From positions 1 through 58,564 of the forward strand of contig JBGCFA010000077.1 in assembly GCA_045106675.1 (NCBI GenBank): DNA of 58,564 nt. The letters run 5' to 3'. Shown here one piece after another: positions 1-7,792 of the stretch (position 1 is its first letter; each line of letters starts with the position of its first letter). Under the pieces are notes generated by a model. The model saw only the letters and a program-made list of their open reading frames with translations, was not told where the DNA came from and made no database searches. A program made the translations under genes and the position numbers. This DNA comes from JBCAWW01 sp045106675 (lineage in GTDB: Bacteria > Bacteroidota > Bacteroidia > J057).

Positions 1-2712
1 TTGATTGTATTGAATGAGGAGTTGCAAATCTATCGCGATATCTCAGGGAGTATGAACTTGTCGCAAATACAAGCGCAAGTATCCGCTTTCGAAGCATTTG
101 ATCCCAACGAAAAACTCTCCAAAGCTGACATTTACTGGGGACGACTAAGCGTATATAACCCACAAGCGGAGCCTATCTCATGGGTACTCTCTCCTGATTG
201 GAACAAAGGAACCCGCCGTAATAGCTTAGTTGAGGTGCATATTGTTTCGGATCAAAATCCTTCGAAGGTTTTGCACACGGGTAAATATCTGCCGATCTCG
301 CAAAAAGATGGTATCGCGAAAGTATATCCTCACAATCAAGTGGAACTCAATTTACTGCCCGGCGAAAGGTTAGAAATCTATATTCGGATAGAACCCATTG
401 AACAGCGACGACCGGTTTTTGCGGTGCAGTTGATGAGCCATGATTATTGGTTTGAGCAAGCACCCAATCTGCGCAATATCTTGCAGGCGATCTTCCACGC
501 GATCATGTGGTTTATGTGTTTTAGTGCCTTGCTCAACTATTTCTCGCAAAAGAGTAATGCCTATTTGTACTATGCCCTCTTTCTGGCCGCGACCTCCTTT
601 TATTTTTTGAGTGTGTCGGGTATGTTGATGGAGATATTTTTGCAAGAACATCCCAAAGTCAATACCATAGTCTGGGTTTTTGCCTCCAATTTAATCGGTA
701 TTGGCTATTTTCAGTTTGCACGTAGCTTCCTCAATACCAGACGTTTGATGCCGTTTTGGGACAGGATCGGGCGCTATATTATCATTGGGGCATTAGTATT
801 GATTGGGCTAGAATTGGTGATTCTTCAACTCACTTTCAATTTTGACTTTCTCGAGAAGCTAAATCGAGTGATACTCTTTTCAGAAGTAAGTTTTTTGTTG
901 GTGGTGAGTTTGCTCCACGCGAAATATTCAAAGGGTACGGGCCGCATCTTTTTTTGGGGTACGCTCTGTATTATCGCGGCGGGTTATTTGGGCTTATTGT
1001 TGGATTATTTGGGTTTGTTTCATGTGAGTTTGCCCGGAGTGGAGTTATTGTTTGTGATCCAGACGCTCAACTTTTCTTGGGGCTTGGGATTTCGTCAGTT
1101 TCAGCTTCAAGAAGAACGTTTGCAAAAGAAGGCAGAAACTGAAAAACTCAAAGCTTTGGACAAACTGAAGACTCGGTTTTTTGCTAATATCTCTCATGAG
1201 TTGAGGACACCTCTGACGGCTGTGATTGGCGTTGCCGAACGTTTGAAACAAGATTGGCAAAAGCTAGCGCCCGAAAAAGTAGGCTATGAATTGGGCTTGA
1301 TCCATGAAAGTGGACAAAACTTACAGCAACAGGTCAATCAGATATTGGACCTTAGTAAGCTCGATGCAAAGTCATATGAGGCCAATTGGCAGTATGCTGA
1401 CCTTGTCCTTGAGATCAATCAAATCGTTGAGGTTTTTGCTGCCTATGCCCAAAGTCAAGGCCAGATGTTTAGCTGGGAGCCTCAAATGCCTACTTTGCTG
1501 ATGGATATAGATGGACGGGCTTTGCAAAGTATCATCAATAATCTACTTTCCAATGCCTTCAAATTTACCCCTAAAGGTGGAAGCGTTAGTCTAGGACTGA
1601 GTCGAGAAGATGGCCCCCAAATGGAGGAACTAGTCTTGATAAAAGTGAGTGATACGGGTTTTGGTATTGCCAAAGAATCCCTCCCACACTTATTTGACCG
1701 TTTTTTTCAATCAACTCAAAACCCCAACGAGACGATGGGAAGCGGGATTGGATTGTCTCTTGTCAAAGCATTGACGGAAGAGCTAGGCGGAGAGGTATCG
1801 GTCGAAAGTGTGGTCGATCAAGGCACTACTTTTTATGTACGTTTACCGATCAATCATCACCATAAGACTAAGCCTTTGGAGACTGCATCGTCTCAGGCTG
1901 AGCTAGTTTTGCCGATTTTAGAGGAGAGCCGCTTCGCGGAACGCTCAGCCGCAGCAGACTTTGGACAAAATCTAGTTTTGATCGTAGAGGACAATCCGGC
2001 GATTGTCTCCTATCTACGCTCGATCCTCGAAACGGATTATCGTTTGGCGGTAGCCAGAGATGGGGTGGAGGGCGAGCAATTGGCCTTGGAGTTGATACCT
2101 GATTTGATCGTGAGCGATGTCAGTATGCCGATCAAAGATGGCTTCGCCATGACGGAATCCCTGAAACAAGACGCACGCAGCAGTCATATTCCGATCGTCT
2201 TACTGACAGCTAGGGCGGAAGAAAAAGATCGCTTAGCAGGTTTGACCTATGGCGCGGACGCATATTTGACCAAACCGTTCAGCCAAGCTGAACTCAAAAT
2301 CAGAATCCAAAAGCTCATCGAAATCCGTGAGGCATTACGTCAACGTTTTGCCGGACAAGTCAGCGAAGTAGAAATTGAGGCTCCACCGAGCCGAGAGCAA
2401 GTCTTCATCAATCAGCTTCAATCCATTGTGCTGGCTAATCTCAATGAGCCAGAACTCAATGCTGATTATCTAGCTGATAAAATGAATCTCAGTTATACGC
2501 AGCTCTATCGTAAACTCAAAGCTTTGACCAATCAATCGGCGAGTGTTTTTATCCGTAAAGTGCGCTTGGAAGAGGCTGCGAAACTGCTCAAAGTCGGAGA
2601 ATATAGTATCGCTGAGATTGCTTATAGCACTGGCTTTAGTGATCCGGCCTACTTTAGTCGCGCTTTTTCTCAGCAATACGAAATGCCGCCGAGCGTATAT
2701 CGTGATCGCTAG
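1..2712 (+). CDS. 7TMR-DISM hybrid histidine kinase / response regulator / AraC-type regulator (5' end outside window)
   Basis: A one-protein two-component system in the inner membrane. In order it shows an extracellular 7TMR-DISMED2-like sensory domain (about 5-150), seven membrane segments (about 157-355), a short coiled coil, a HisKA domain with phospho-acceptor H399 in ISHELRT, a HATPase domain with the N box near LLSNAFKFT and GSGIGL, a receiver domain with D706 and the TKPF lysine near 758, and a C-terminal AraC-type DNA-binding domain (about 800-903). The frame is open from base 1 with TTG as first codon and no signal peptide is visible, so the true start probably lies upstream of the window. 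The linker between HATPase and receiver (about 644-650, RFAERSA) is encoded by a copy of dispersed repeat module B. Family knowledge: DISM domains often sense carbohydrates or other small ligands; the ligand here is unknown. Confidence 0.93.
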   Translation: MIVLNEELQIYRDISGSMNLSQIQAQVSAFEAFDPNEKLSKADIYWGRLSVYNPQAEPISWVLSPDWNKGTRRNSLVEVHIVSDQNPSKVLHTGKYLPISQKDGIAKVYPHNQVELNLLPGERLEIYIRIEPIEQRRPVFAVQLMSHDYWFEQAPNLRNILQAIFHAIMWFMCFSALLNYFSQKSNAYLYYALFLAATSFYFLSVSGMLMEIFLQEHPKVNTIVWVFASNLIGIGYFQFARSFLNTRRLMPFWDRIGRYIIIGALVLIGLELVILQLTFNFDFLEKLNRVILFSEVSFLLVVSLLHAKYSKGTGRIFFWGTLCIIAAGYLGLLLDYLGLFHVSLPGVELLFVIQTLNFSWGLGFRQFQLQEERLQKKAETEKLKALDKLKTRFFANISHELRTPLTAVIGVAERLKQDWQKLAPEKVGYELGLIHESGQNLQQQVNQILDLSKLDAKSYEANWQYADLVLEINQIVEVFAAYAQSQGQMFSWEPQMPTLLMDIDGRALQSIINNLLSNAFKFTPKGGSVSLGLSREDGPQMEELVLIKVSDTGFGIAKESLPHLFDRFFQSTQNPNETMGSGIGLSLVKALTEELGGEVSVESVVDQGTTFYVRLPINHHHKTKPLETASSQAELVLPILEESRFAERSAAADFGQNLVLIVEDNPAIVSYLRSILETDYRLAVARDGVEGEQLALELIPDLIVSDVSMPIKDGFAMTESLKQDARSSHIPIVLLTARAEEKDRLAGLTYGADAYLTKPFSQAELKIRIQKLIEIREALRQRFAGQVSEVEIEAPPSREQVFINQLQSIVLANLNEPELNADYLADKMNLSYTQLYRKLKALTNQSASVFIRKVRLEEAAKLLKVGEYSIAEIAYSTGFSDPAYFSRAFSQQYEMPPSVYRDR

Positions 2713-2865
2713 TGCAAACGCAGTCCAAATGACTGTCAAATAAGTCCAAAAAGATCCTTTTTGTCAATTGAGTCCAGTTTTTTGCAAACTGGCTACAAGT
2801 GATTTTTTGCTCAATGCGAGATGTTTGTGGGGTAAGCGTATTCAACCATTCAACATTTCACGATT

Positions 2866-3774
2866 ATGATAAAGCAAAAAATCAAAAAACTCGCCCTTAA
2901 TTATTTGCTCGCGATTATCACTGTTGCTTTGAGCATGAGTTTAGGACATGCGCAGAGTCCTGAATCTGGGCCTCAAGATTCTTCCGAGCAGCTTATGCTC
3001 GTACGGACCCATGATGGGGTTGAGTTCTTTGGAGTCGTCTTGAGCAAGGATGCACGTGAAGTACTCATCCTTACTGAAGCTGCTGAAGAAATAATTATTC
3101 CTAGACATGAGGTCGAATCGATAGAAGTCTTGGCTCGTGGTAAGATGGTAGATGGACAATTTATCGGAGAAGATCGTTTTGCCACTCGCTACTTTTACTC
3201 TACCAATGGACTCCCCATGAAAAAAGGAGAGCATTATGCGATGTTTAACTACTATGGCCCTGAAGTTCATTTTGCGCTTAATGATCACGTTTCAGTAGGC
3301 TTAATGACCACTTGGTTAGCTGCTCCAATAGTTGCTTCTGCGAAGATCTCAATACCAGTAGCGGAAAACTTCCACCTTGGGGTTGGAGGCCTTGCTGGCT
3401 CAATGATCTGGGCTGGCCCAGAAAATGTAGGAGCCTTAGGATTTGCTTCCGCTACCATTGGAGACCGTCAAAATAATTTTACTGTTTCGGGTGGCTATGC
3501 TGCAATCGGGTCCTTTTCAGATGCTGACAACTCAGCCCCGATGATGTCTGTTGCTAGTATGATCAAGGTCAGCCGTCGTACCACCTTAGTATTTGATTCA
3601 TTCATTTTTCTTGAAAAGGGCGATCAGTTTGGTCTCCTGATCCCCGGGATTCGGGTGAGCGACCGTCGCCAAAGAGGAGCCTTTCAGTTTGGTATGGGCA
3701 TGTTGTTGAACGATGATTTTTACACAAATATCATCCCTATTCCAATGGCTTCTTATATGATCAATATCCGCTAG
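2866..3774 (+). CDS. Secreted protein with Sm-like N-terminal domain and predicted beta-rich C-terminus
   Basis: Product not recognised by name. Residues 1-30 form a signal peptide ending near GHAQ. Residues 43-90 (HDGVEFFGVVLSKDAREVL then EIIIPRHEVESIEV) resemble the small beta-barrel, Sm-like segment found at the start of many Bacteroidota secreted proteins of unknown role. The remaining roughly 200 residues are rich in alternating hydrophobic/Gly stretches (HLGVGGLAGS, FQFGMGMLLN), which suggests a small outer-membrane barrel. It lies 21 bases upstream of the desaturase gene, so the two are probably cotranscribed, and 153 bases downstream of the sensor kinase. A role in the envelope is inference; no enzyme motif is visible. 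Confidence 0.75.
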   Translation: MIKQKIKKLALNYLLAIITVALSMSLGHAQSPESGPQDSSEQLMLVRTHDGVEFFGVVLSKDAREVLILTEAAEEIIIPRHEVESIEVLARGKMVDGQFIGEDRFATRYFYSTNGLPMKKGEHYAMFNYYGPEVHFALNDHVSVGLMTTWLAAPIVASAKISIPVAENFHLGVGGLAGSMIWAGPENVGALGFASATIGDRQNNFTVSGGYAAIGSFSDADNSAPMMSVASMIKVSRRTTLVFDSFIFLEKGDQFGLLIPGIRVSDRRQRGAFQFGMGMLLNDDFYTNIIPIPMASYMINIR

Positions 3775-3795
3775 TTTCAACCAACACAACCCATC

Positions 3796-4899
3796 ATGTC
3801 CCACAGCACAATCAATCCGCAAAGCGAGTCTCAGCAGACTCGCTTTGCTCAAGGCAATAAATCTGACTTTCTCAAGACTTTACGCCAAAAGATCCGCCTC
3901 TATTTCGAGCAAAGTGGCAATACTCGTTACGGCAATCAAAAGGTCTATTTTAAAGCAATTTTGATCGGTCTTGTTTTTATTGTTGCCAATATCCTTGCCC
4001 TTACGAATGCCTTTCCCGGTGTCTGGGGCTTATTGCCCGCAGGGCTAATCGGCCTGAGCATGACGGGATTTTTGTTCAATGTCGCGCATGATGCTTCGCA
4101 TGGAGCTTTTTCGGATAAGGCGCATATCAACCGCATCATGAGCCATAGTTGGGACTTCTTTGGCATGAGCAGCTATGTCTGGTCCCTCAAACACAATCTC
4201 TCTCACCATAGCCGAACCAATGTCCACGGCAGCGATATCGATATCGAACAAGGCGTTTTATTACGCTTCGAACCACATACTGAGAGACGTTGGTATCATC
4301 GTTGGCAGCATTTATATGCACCACTTTTGTACGCTCATTTTGGTTTTTTTGCCATCCTTTTTAGAGACTTTCAAATGATGGGGATGCATCAGTTTGCTAA
4401 CAAAAAAATCCCCCAACATCCTCGTTCAGCTTGGCGTAGTCTGCTCATCGGTAAATTATGGTTTGCTACTTGGTTCGCACTATTGCCGCATTTGCTTATT
4501 GCTCGTCCTTGGACTGAAATCCTATTGGGACAGTATATCACGCTGACTATCGCGGGCATCTATGCGGTGATGACTTTGGTGGTGCCTCATATCAATCGTG
4601 GCAACTCTTTTCCGCTGCCTAGCGAGGAGGGGATTATCGAAGGCAGCTGGGCTGAACACCAAGTGGAGGCAACTTTAGATTTTGCAGTAGATAGCAGACT
4701 CGCCCAATGGCTCACCGGAGGCTTGAATACTCACGTTTGCCACCACGTCTTTCCTAATATTTGCCATGTTCATTATCGTCAGTTGACTCGATTGATACAA
4801 GAGACTGCTCAAGAGTTTGAACTCGATTATCGCTCCTATCGTTTCGGGGAAATTATCCGTTCCCATTTTAAGTTTTTGCGAGATTTGGGCCGTGCCTAG
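3796..4899 (+). CDS. Fatty acid desaturase (membrane di-iron)
   Basis: Integral membrane desaturase that inserts a double bond into an acyl chain using a di-iron centre. All three histidine boxes are present: HDASH at 98-102, HNLSHH at 133-138 and HVCHH at 313-317. Hydrophobic segments lie at about 55-95 and 215-260, the usual two-hairpin topology. At 367 residues it matches the acyl-CoA/acyl-lipid front-end-like desaturases common in Bacteroidota. Regiospecificity (delta-5/6/9) cannot be read from sequence. Probably cotranscribed with the preceding secreted protein (21-base gap). A TTGCAA palindrome (4904-4915) and a module B hairpin (4945-4986) follow the stop codon. Confidence 0.92.
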   Translation: MSHSTINPQSESQQTRFAQGNKSDFLKTLRQKIRLYFEQSGNTRYGNQKVYFKAILIGLVFIVANILALTNAFPGVWGLLPAGLIGLSMTGFLFNVAHDASHGAFSDKAHINRIMSHSWDFFGMSSYVWSLKHNLSHHSRTNVHGSDIDIEQGVLLRFEPHTERRWYHRWQHLYAPLLYAHFGFFAILFRDFQMMGMHQFANKKIPQHPRSAWRSLLIGKLWFATWFALLPHLLIARPWTEILLGQYITLTIAGIYAVMTLVVPHINRGNSFPLPSEEGIIEGSWAEHQVEATLDFAVDSRLAQWLTGGLNTHVCHHVFPNICHVHYRQLTRLIQETAQEFELDYRSYRFGEIIRSHFKFLRDLGRA

Positions 4900-4903
4900 G
4901 TTT

Positions 4904-4915
4904 GGTTTGCAAGCC
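4904..4915. repeat. TTGCAA-centred palindrome after stop codon (module A)
   Basis: GGTTTGCAAGCC, a 12-base dyad with one G-T pair, starts 5 bases after the desaturase stop codon. It belongs with the longer versions at 32000-32019 and 51543-51588, which also sit just after stop codons. Confidence 0.5.
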
Positions 4916-4944
4916 GTAGCTCCAAGTCATTTTTATTCCCATTG

Positions 4945-4986
4945 CCGCTTCGCGGAACGCTTAGACACATCGTTCGGCGAAGCCGC
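4945..4986. repeat. Module B paired hairpin (dispersed GC-rich repeat)
   Basis: A complete copy of the core CCGCTTCGCGGAACG (4945-4959) is followed, after about 11 bases, by a reverse-complement-like arm CGTTCGGCGAAGCCGC (4971-4986). The arms can pair over about 16 positions with two mismatches, giving a REP/BIME-like hairpin. The unit is preceded by a T-rich stretch ending in TTTTTATTCCC, similar to the upstream flank of the copies at 39874-40028. Confidence 0.7.
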
Positions 4987-5007
4987 ATCACTTAGAGCCG
5001 TAGAGTC

Positions 5008-5142
5008 ATGATAATCTTCATCTGGATATTATTCTTGGGGTTTGATCTTTATCAAAGTCGGGCAAAGCATAAGTATCAAGCCAAGCGTTCCACCGAAGGT
5101 GAAACAGAGATATCGAACCACTTTACTAAATTGGAAACCTAA
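5008..5142 (+). CDS. Possible 44-residue single-pass membrane peptide
   Basis: A short open frame ATG-TAA encodes 44 residues: a hydrophobic N-terminus (MIIFIWILFLGFDLY) followed by a charged tail ending HFTKLET. This is the layout of bacterial small membrane proteins with the N-terminus in the bilayer. It lies just downstream of the module B hairpin and 29 bases before the TonB receptor start, so it could be a leader gene of that transcript. No homologue is recognised and no strong ribosome site is visible, so it may be a chance frame. Confidence 0.38.
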   Translation: MIIFIWILFLGFDLYQSRAKHKYQAKRSTEGETEISNHFTKLET

Positions 5143-5171
5143 AACGACTACACTAAGCAAAACCTACTTCA

Positions 5172-7535
5172 ATGAGAATCTTAATATTTTCCCTCACTCT
5201 TTTACTGGGATTGCCCATTTGGGGACTAGCCCAATCACAAACCCAAAATGTCAGAGGTACAATCATCGACCTTGACAATCGCCAAGCTATCGAAGGCGTG
5301 GCGGTCAAAATCGAAGGCTTGTCTCTAGGGGCATACACAGACTCTACGGGTGCTTTTATGATCAAAAGTGTACCCTTGGGCCGCCATGTGGTTTCTGCCA
5401 GTATTATTTCCCATCAGTCTTATACTTCAGAGCCATTTATCGTGCGATCTGCCAAAGAAAGCATCCTCGCCATCGAAATGGTCGAAGGAGAATATACGAT
5501 CGAAGGCATCACGATTGAGGTCGAAAATTATAGCGCGGATGATCCCGGTTTGAAGCGTATTGACATCGAAAACAGTGAATACAAAGCAGGTGCGATTGCT
5601 GATCCTGGACGTATCCTCGCTGCAGAACCCGGCGTTGTGGCACCACAAGACAATAATAGTGATATCGTGATCCGTGGAAATACGCCTGCTGGACTGCTTT
5701 GGCGCTTGGAAGGGATTGATATCCCCAATCCTAATCATTTTGCGCGTAAGGGCTCCTCTGGTGGAGGAATCACAGTCTTTAGTGCGCAATTGTTGAGTGA
5801 AAGCAGCTTCTCGACCGGAGCCTTTGCTGCAGACTATGGCAACGCGATCTCAGGTGTGATGGATATGCGGTTCCGGAAGGGCAATAGCTTTGAACGTGAT
5901 TATCGTTTCAAAATTGGTCTACTAGGGATTGATTTAGCCGCTGAAGGCCCGCTTGGCAATAAAGGAGCTTCTTATTTGATCAATTATCGTTATTCGACTT
6001 TGGGTATCCTCAATGATTTGGGCTTTCGTTTAGTCGGGCCACGAGTTGACAATACCTTTCAAGATTTATCTTTCAACTTATTTTTTCCTACGGAAAACGG
6101 TTCCCTCACGCTATTTGGTATTGGTGGTCTAAGTGGTGAAATCTGGGATGTTGATAAGGAAGACCTTTTTGCTGCAGATACTGACAAGCGTACCACCACG
6201 GACTTTCTGACCAATATGGGCGCAATGGGCTTGACTTATACGCGCAATCTTAATGACAATTCTTATCTACGTTTTGCTTTAGCTGCGGTAGGGAGTCAAG
6301 TGGTTGATGACGATGATACCTTAAATGTTTCTACGCTTGATCCCAATCTTGCCTTTACTGATGAGCAATTGGATGGCTTGCCATCTACGCCGCTTGATGA
6401 AGAAACTTATAATGACAGTAGAATTTCTTCACACCTCTTTTATAACAATAAATTAAACGAAAAACTCAATCTGAGAGTGGGAGGGATGTTTTCGCAGATA
6501 CAATTTCGTTTTCAAGAAAGTGTTTTAGACTTTGATACCGGTAATCTGAGCCCAAGAGTATCGGGTGAGGGGAGTTCACAATTGGTTCAAGCTTACGGAC
6601 GATTGCGTTGGCAACCGACCAATCGTTTCACTTTGAATGCGGGTTTACATAGCATGTATTTTGCGCTCAATGGCAGTACTTCGCTTGAGCCTCGTCTATC
6701 GGCTAACTATATTTTGTCTCCCAATGATCAGTTGTCTTTATCTTATGGTTTACATTCTCAGGTATTGCCCTTGGGCAACTATTTCACCAGCGTAGATGGC
6801 AATATGGTCAATGAAGACCTCGACTTAGTCAAAGCGCATCATTTGGTATTGAGCTATGGACACAGCTTTAGCAAGAGCTTACGCTTACGAGCGGAGGCAT
6901 ATTATCAGTCTCTTTTCAATCTTCCGGTGGAGAACGATCCTAATAGTTCTTATATGCTGCTCAATGAACGGGAAGGTTATGCACGTCAGGCGCTAGTCAG
7001 TGAAGGGCGCGGCCAAAATTATGGTATTGATCTCAGTTTGCAGCAAACCTTTGCTCGCGGCACCTTCCTTTTGTTGACTGGCTCAGTGTATCAATCACAG
7101 TATATGACGTTGACCGCTGATCGCTGGTATAATACTCGTTTCAATGGCAATTATAGTAGCAGTCTCGCACTTGGCCGCGAATGGAATTTCAAAGAAGGTA
7201 AGTCAACCTTTCAGGTTTCTACTCGAGGAATCCTTAATGGAGGCCTTAGAAAGTCCCCTTTGGATGCTGCGGCCTCAGAAGCAGCGGGTTTCTTTGTCCC
7301 AATCCATAGTCAAGCTTGGGAGGAGCGAGTTGGTACGTACTACCGTGCTGATCTGAGAGTAGCTTATCGGATCAATGGTAAAAAGGCATCACACCTAATC
7401 TCCTTAGATGTGCAAAATGCGACCAACCGACTCAATGCGAGAGAGCCGCGTTATGTATTTGCTACTAATACGCTCAACGACACTCGGACGCAGAGTGGAC
7501 TTACGCCGATCATCAGTTATCAGATAGACTTTTAA
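5172..7535 (+). CDS. TonB-dependent outer-membrane receptor with carboxypeptidase-regulatory-like domain
   Basis: Outer-membrane receptor/transporter expected to use TonB-ExbBD energy. Residues 1-21 are a signal peptide (cleavage near GLAQ). Residues about 25-105 form the CarboxypepD_reg-like domain typical of Bacteroidota receptors (VRGTIIDLDNRQAIEGVAV). A plug domain follows (about 130-240: DPGRILAAEPGV, SDIVIRGNTPAGLLWRLEG), then a long beta-barrel ending in YQIDF with the terminal Phe expected for barrel assembly. At 787 residues it is shorter than SusC proteins (about 1000), and no SusD partner is nearby, so a glycan-uptake role is not supported; the substrate is unknown. Followed by a module B hairpin (7545-7600) and a terminator (7706-7741). 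Confidence 0.9.
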   Translation: MRILIFSLTLLLGLPIWGLAQSQTQNVRGTIIDLDNRQAIEGVAVKIEGLSLGAYTDSTGAFMIKSVPLGRHVVSASIISHQSYTSEPFIVRSAKESILAIEMVEGEYTIEGITIEVENYSADDPGLKRIDIENSEYKAGAIADPGRILAAEPGVVAPQDNNSDIVIRGNTPAGLLWRLEGIDIPNPNHFARKGSSGGGITVFSAQLLSESSFSTGAFAADYGNAISGVMDMRFRKGNSFERDYRFKIGLLGIDLAAEGPLGNKGASYLINYRYSTLGILNDLGFRLVGPRVDNTFQDLSFNLFFPTENGSLTLFGIGGLSGEIWDVDKEDLFAADTDKRTTTDFLTNMGAMGLTYTRNLNDNSYLRFALAAVGSQVVDDDDTLNVSTLDPNLAFTDEQLDGLPSTPLDEETYNDSRISSHLFYNNKLNEKLNLRVGGMFSQIQFRFQESVLDFDTGNLSPRVSGEGSSQLVQAYGRLRWQPTNRFTLNAGLHSMYFALNGSTSLEPRLSANYILSPNDQLSLSYGLHSQVLPLGNYFTSVDGNMVNEDLDLVKAHHLVLSYGHSFSKSLRLRAEAYYQSLFNLPVENDPNSSYMLLNEREGYARQALVSEGRGQNYGIDLSLQQTFARGTFLLLTGSVYQSQYMTLTADRWYNTRFNGNYSSSLALGREWNFKEGKSTFQVSTRGILNGGLRKSPLDAAASEAAGFFVPIHSQAWEERVGTYYRADLRVAYRINGKKASHLISLDVQNATNRLNAREPRYVFATNTLNDTRTQSGLTPIISYQIDF

Positions 7536-7544
7536 GTTGAGCTC

Positions 7545-7600
7545 TGCTGCTGCGCAGAACGTTGTGCCTTGGCGCCTATGCTATAAGCGTTCTGCGAAGC
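7545..7600. repeat. Module B paired hairpin, A/T variant
   Basis: Left arm TGCTGCTGCGCAGAACGT (7545-7562) and right arm AGCGTTCTGCGAAGC (7586-7600) are inverted and can pair. Relative to the common core, GCGGAACG has become GCAGAACG in one arm and the partner reads CGTTCTGCG, a matching change. It lies 10 bases after the TonB receptor stop codon. Confidence 0.6.
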
Positions 7601-7705
7601 AATCTCTCTAAACTAGACGCTATAATGAAAGCCAAAGGATGAGATTTCGTTGAAATCTTCTTCTTTTTTAAATTATTGAGGAAAGCAAACGCAAGATTGA
7701 ACGCT

Positions 7706-7741
7706 ACTCTCCCCTAGGTGTAACAGACTTTGTGGGAGAGT
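7706..7741 (+). terminator. Hairpin terminator after the TonB receptor
   Basis: Arms ACTCTCCC (7706-7713) and GGGAGAGT (7734-7741) pair over 8 bases with a 20-base loop, followed directly by a run of T (7741-7745). It is 51 bases before the next start codon, so it could also act as an attenuator for the DUF2723 gene. Confidence 0.5.
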
Positions 7742-7792
7742 TTTTATATATTCGGGGCGCAATCGTGAAATCGGAAACGATCCAATAGAAAT

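Noticed and set aside
7536..7792. Possible non-coding RNA or riboswitch ahead of the DUF2723 gene
   Set aside because: Only a repeat hairpin and a terminator-like stem are visible; no known riboswitch core could be matched by eye.
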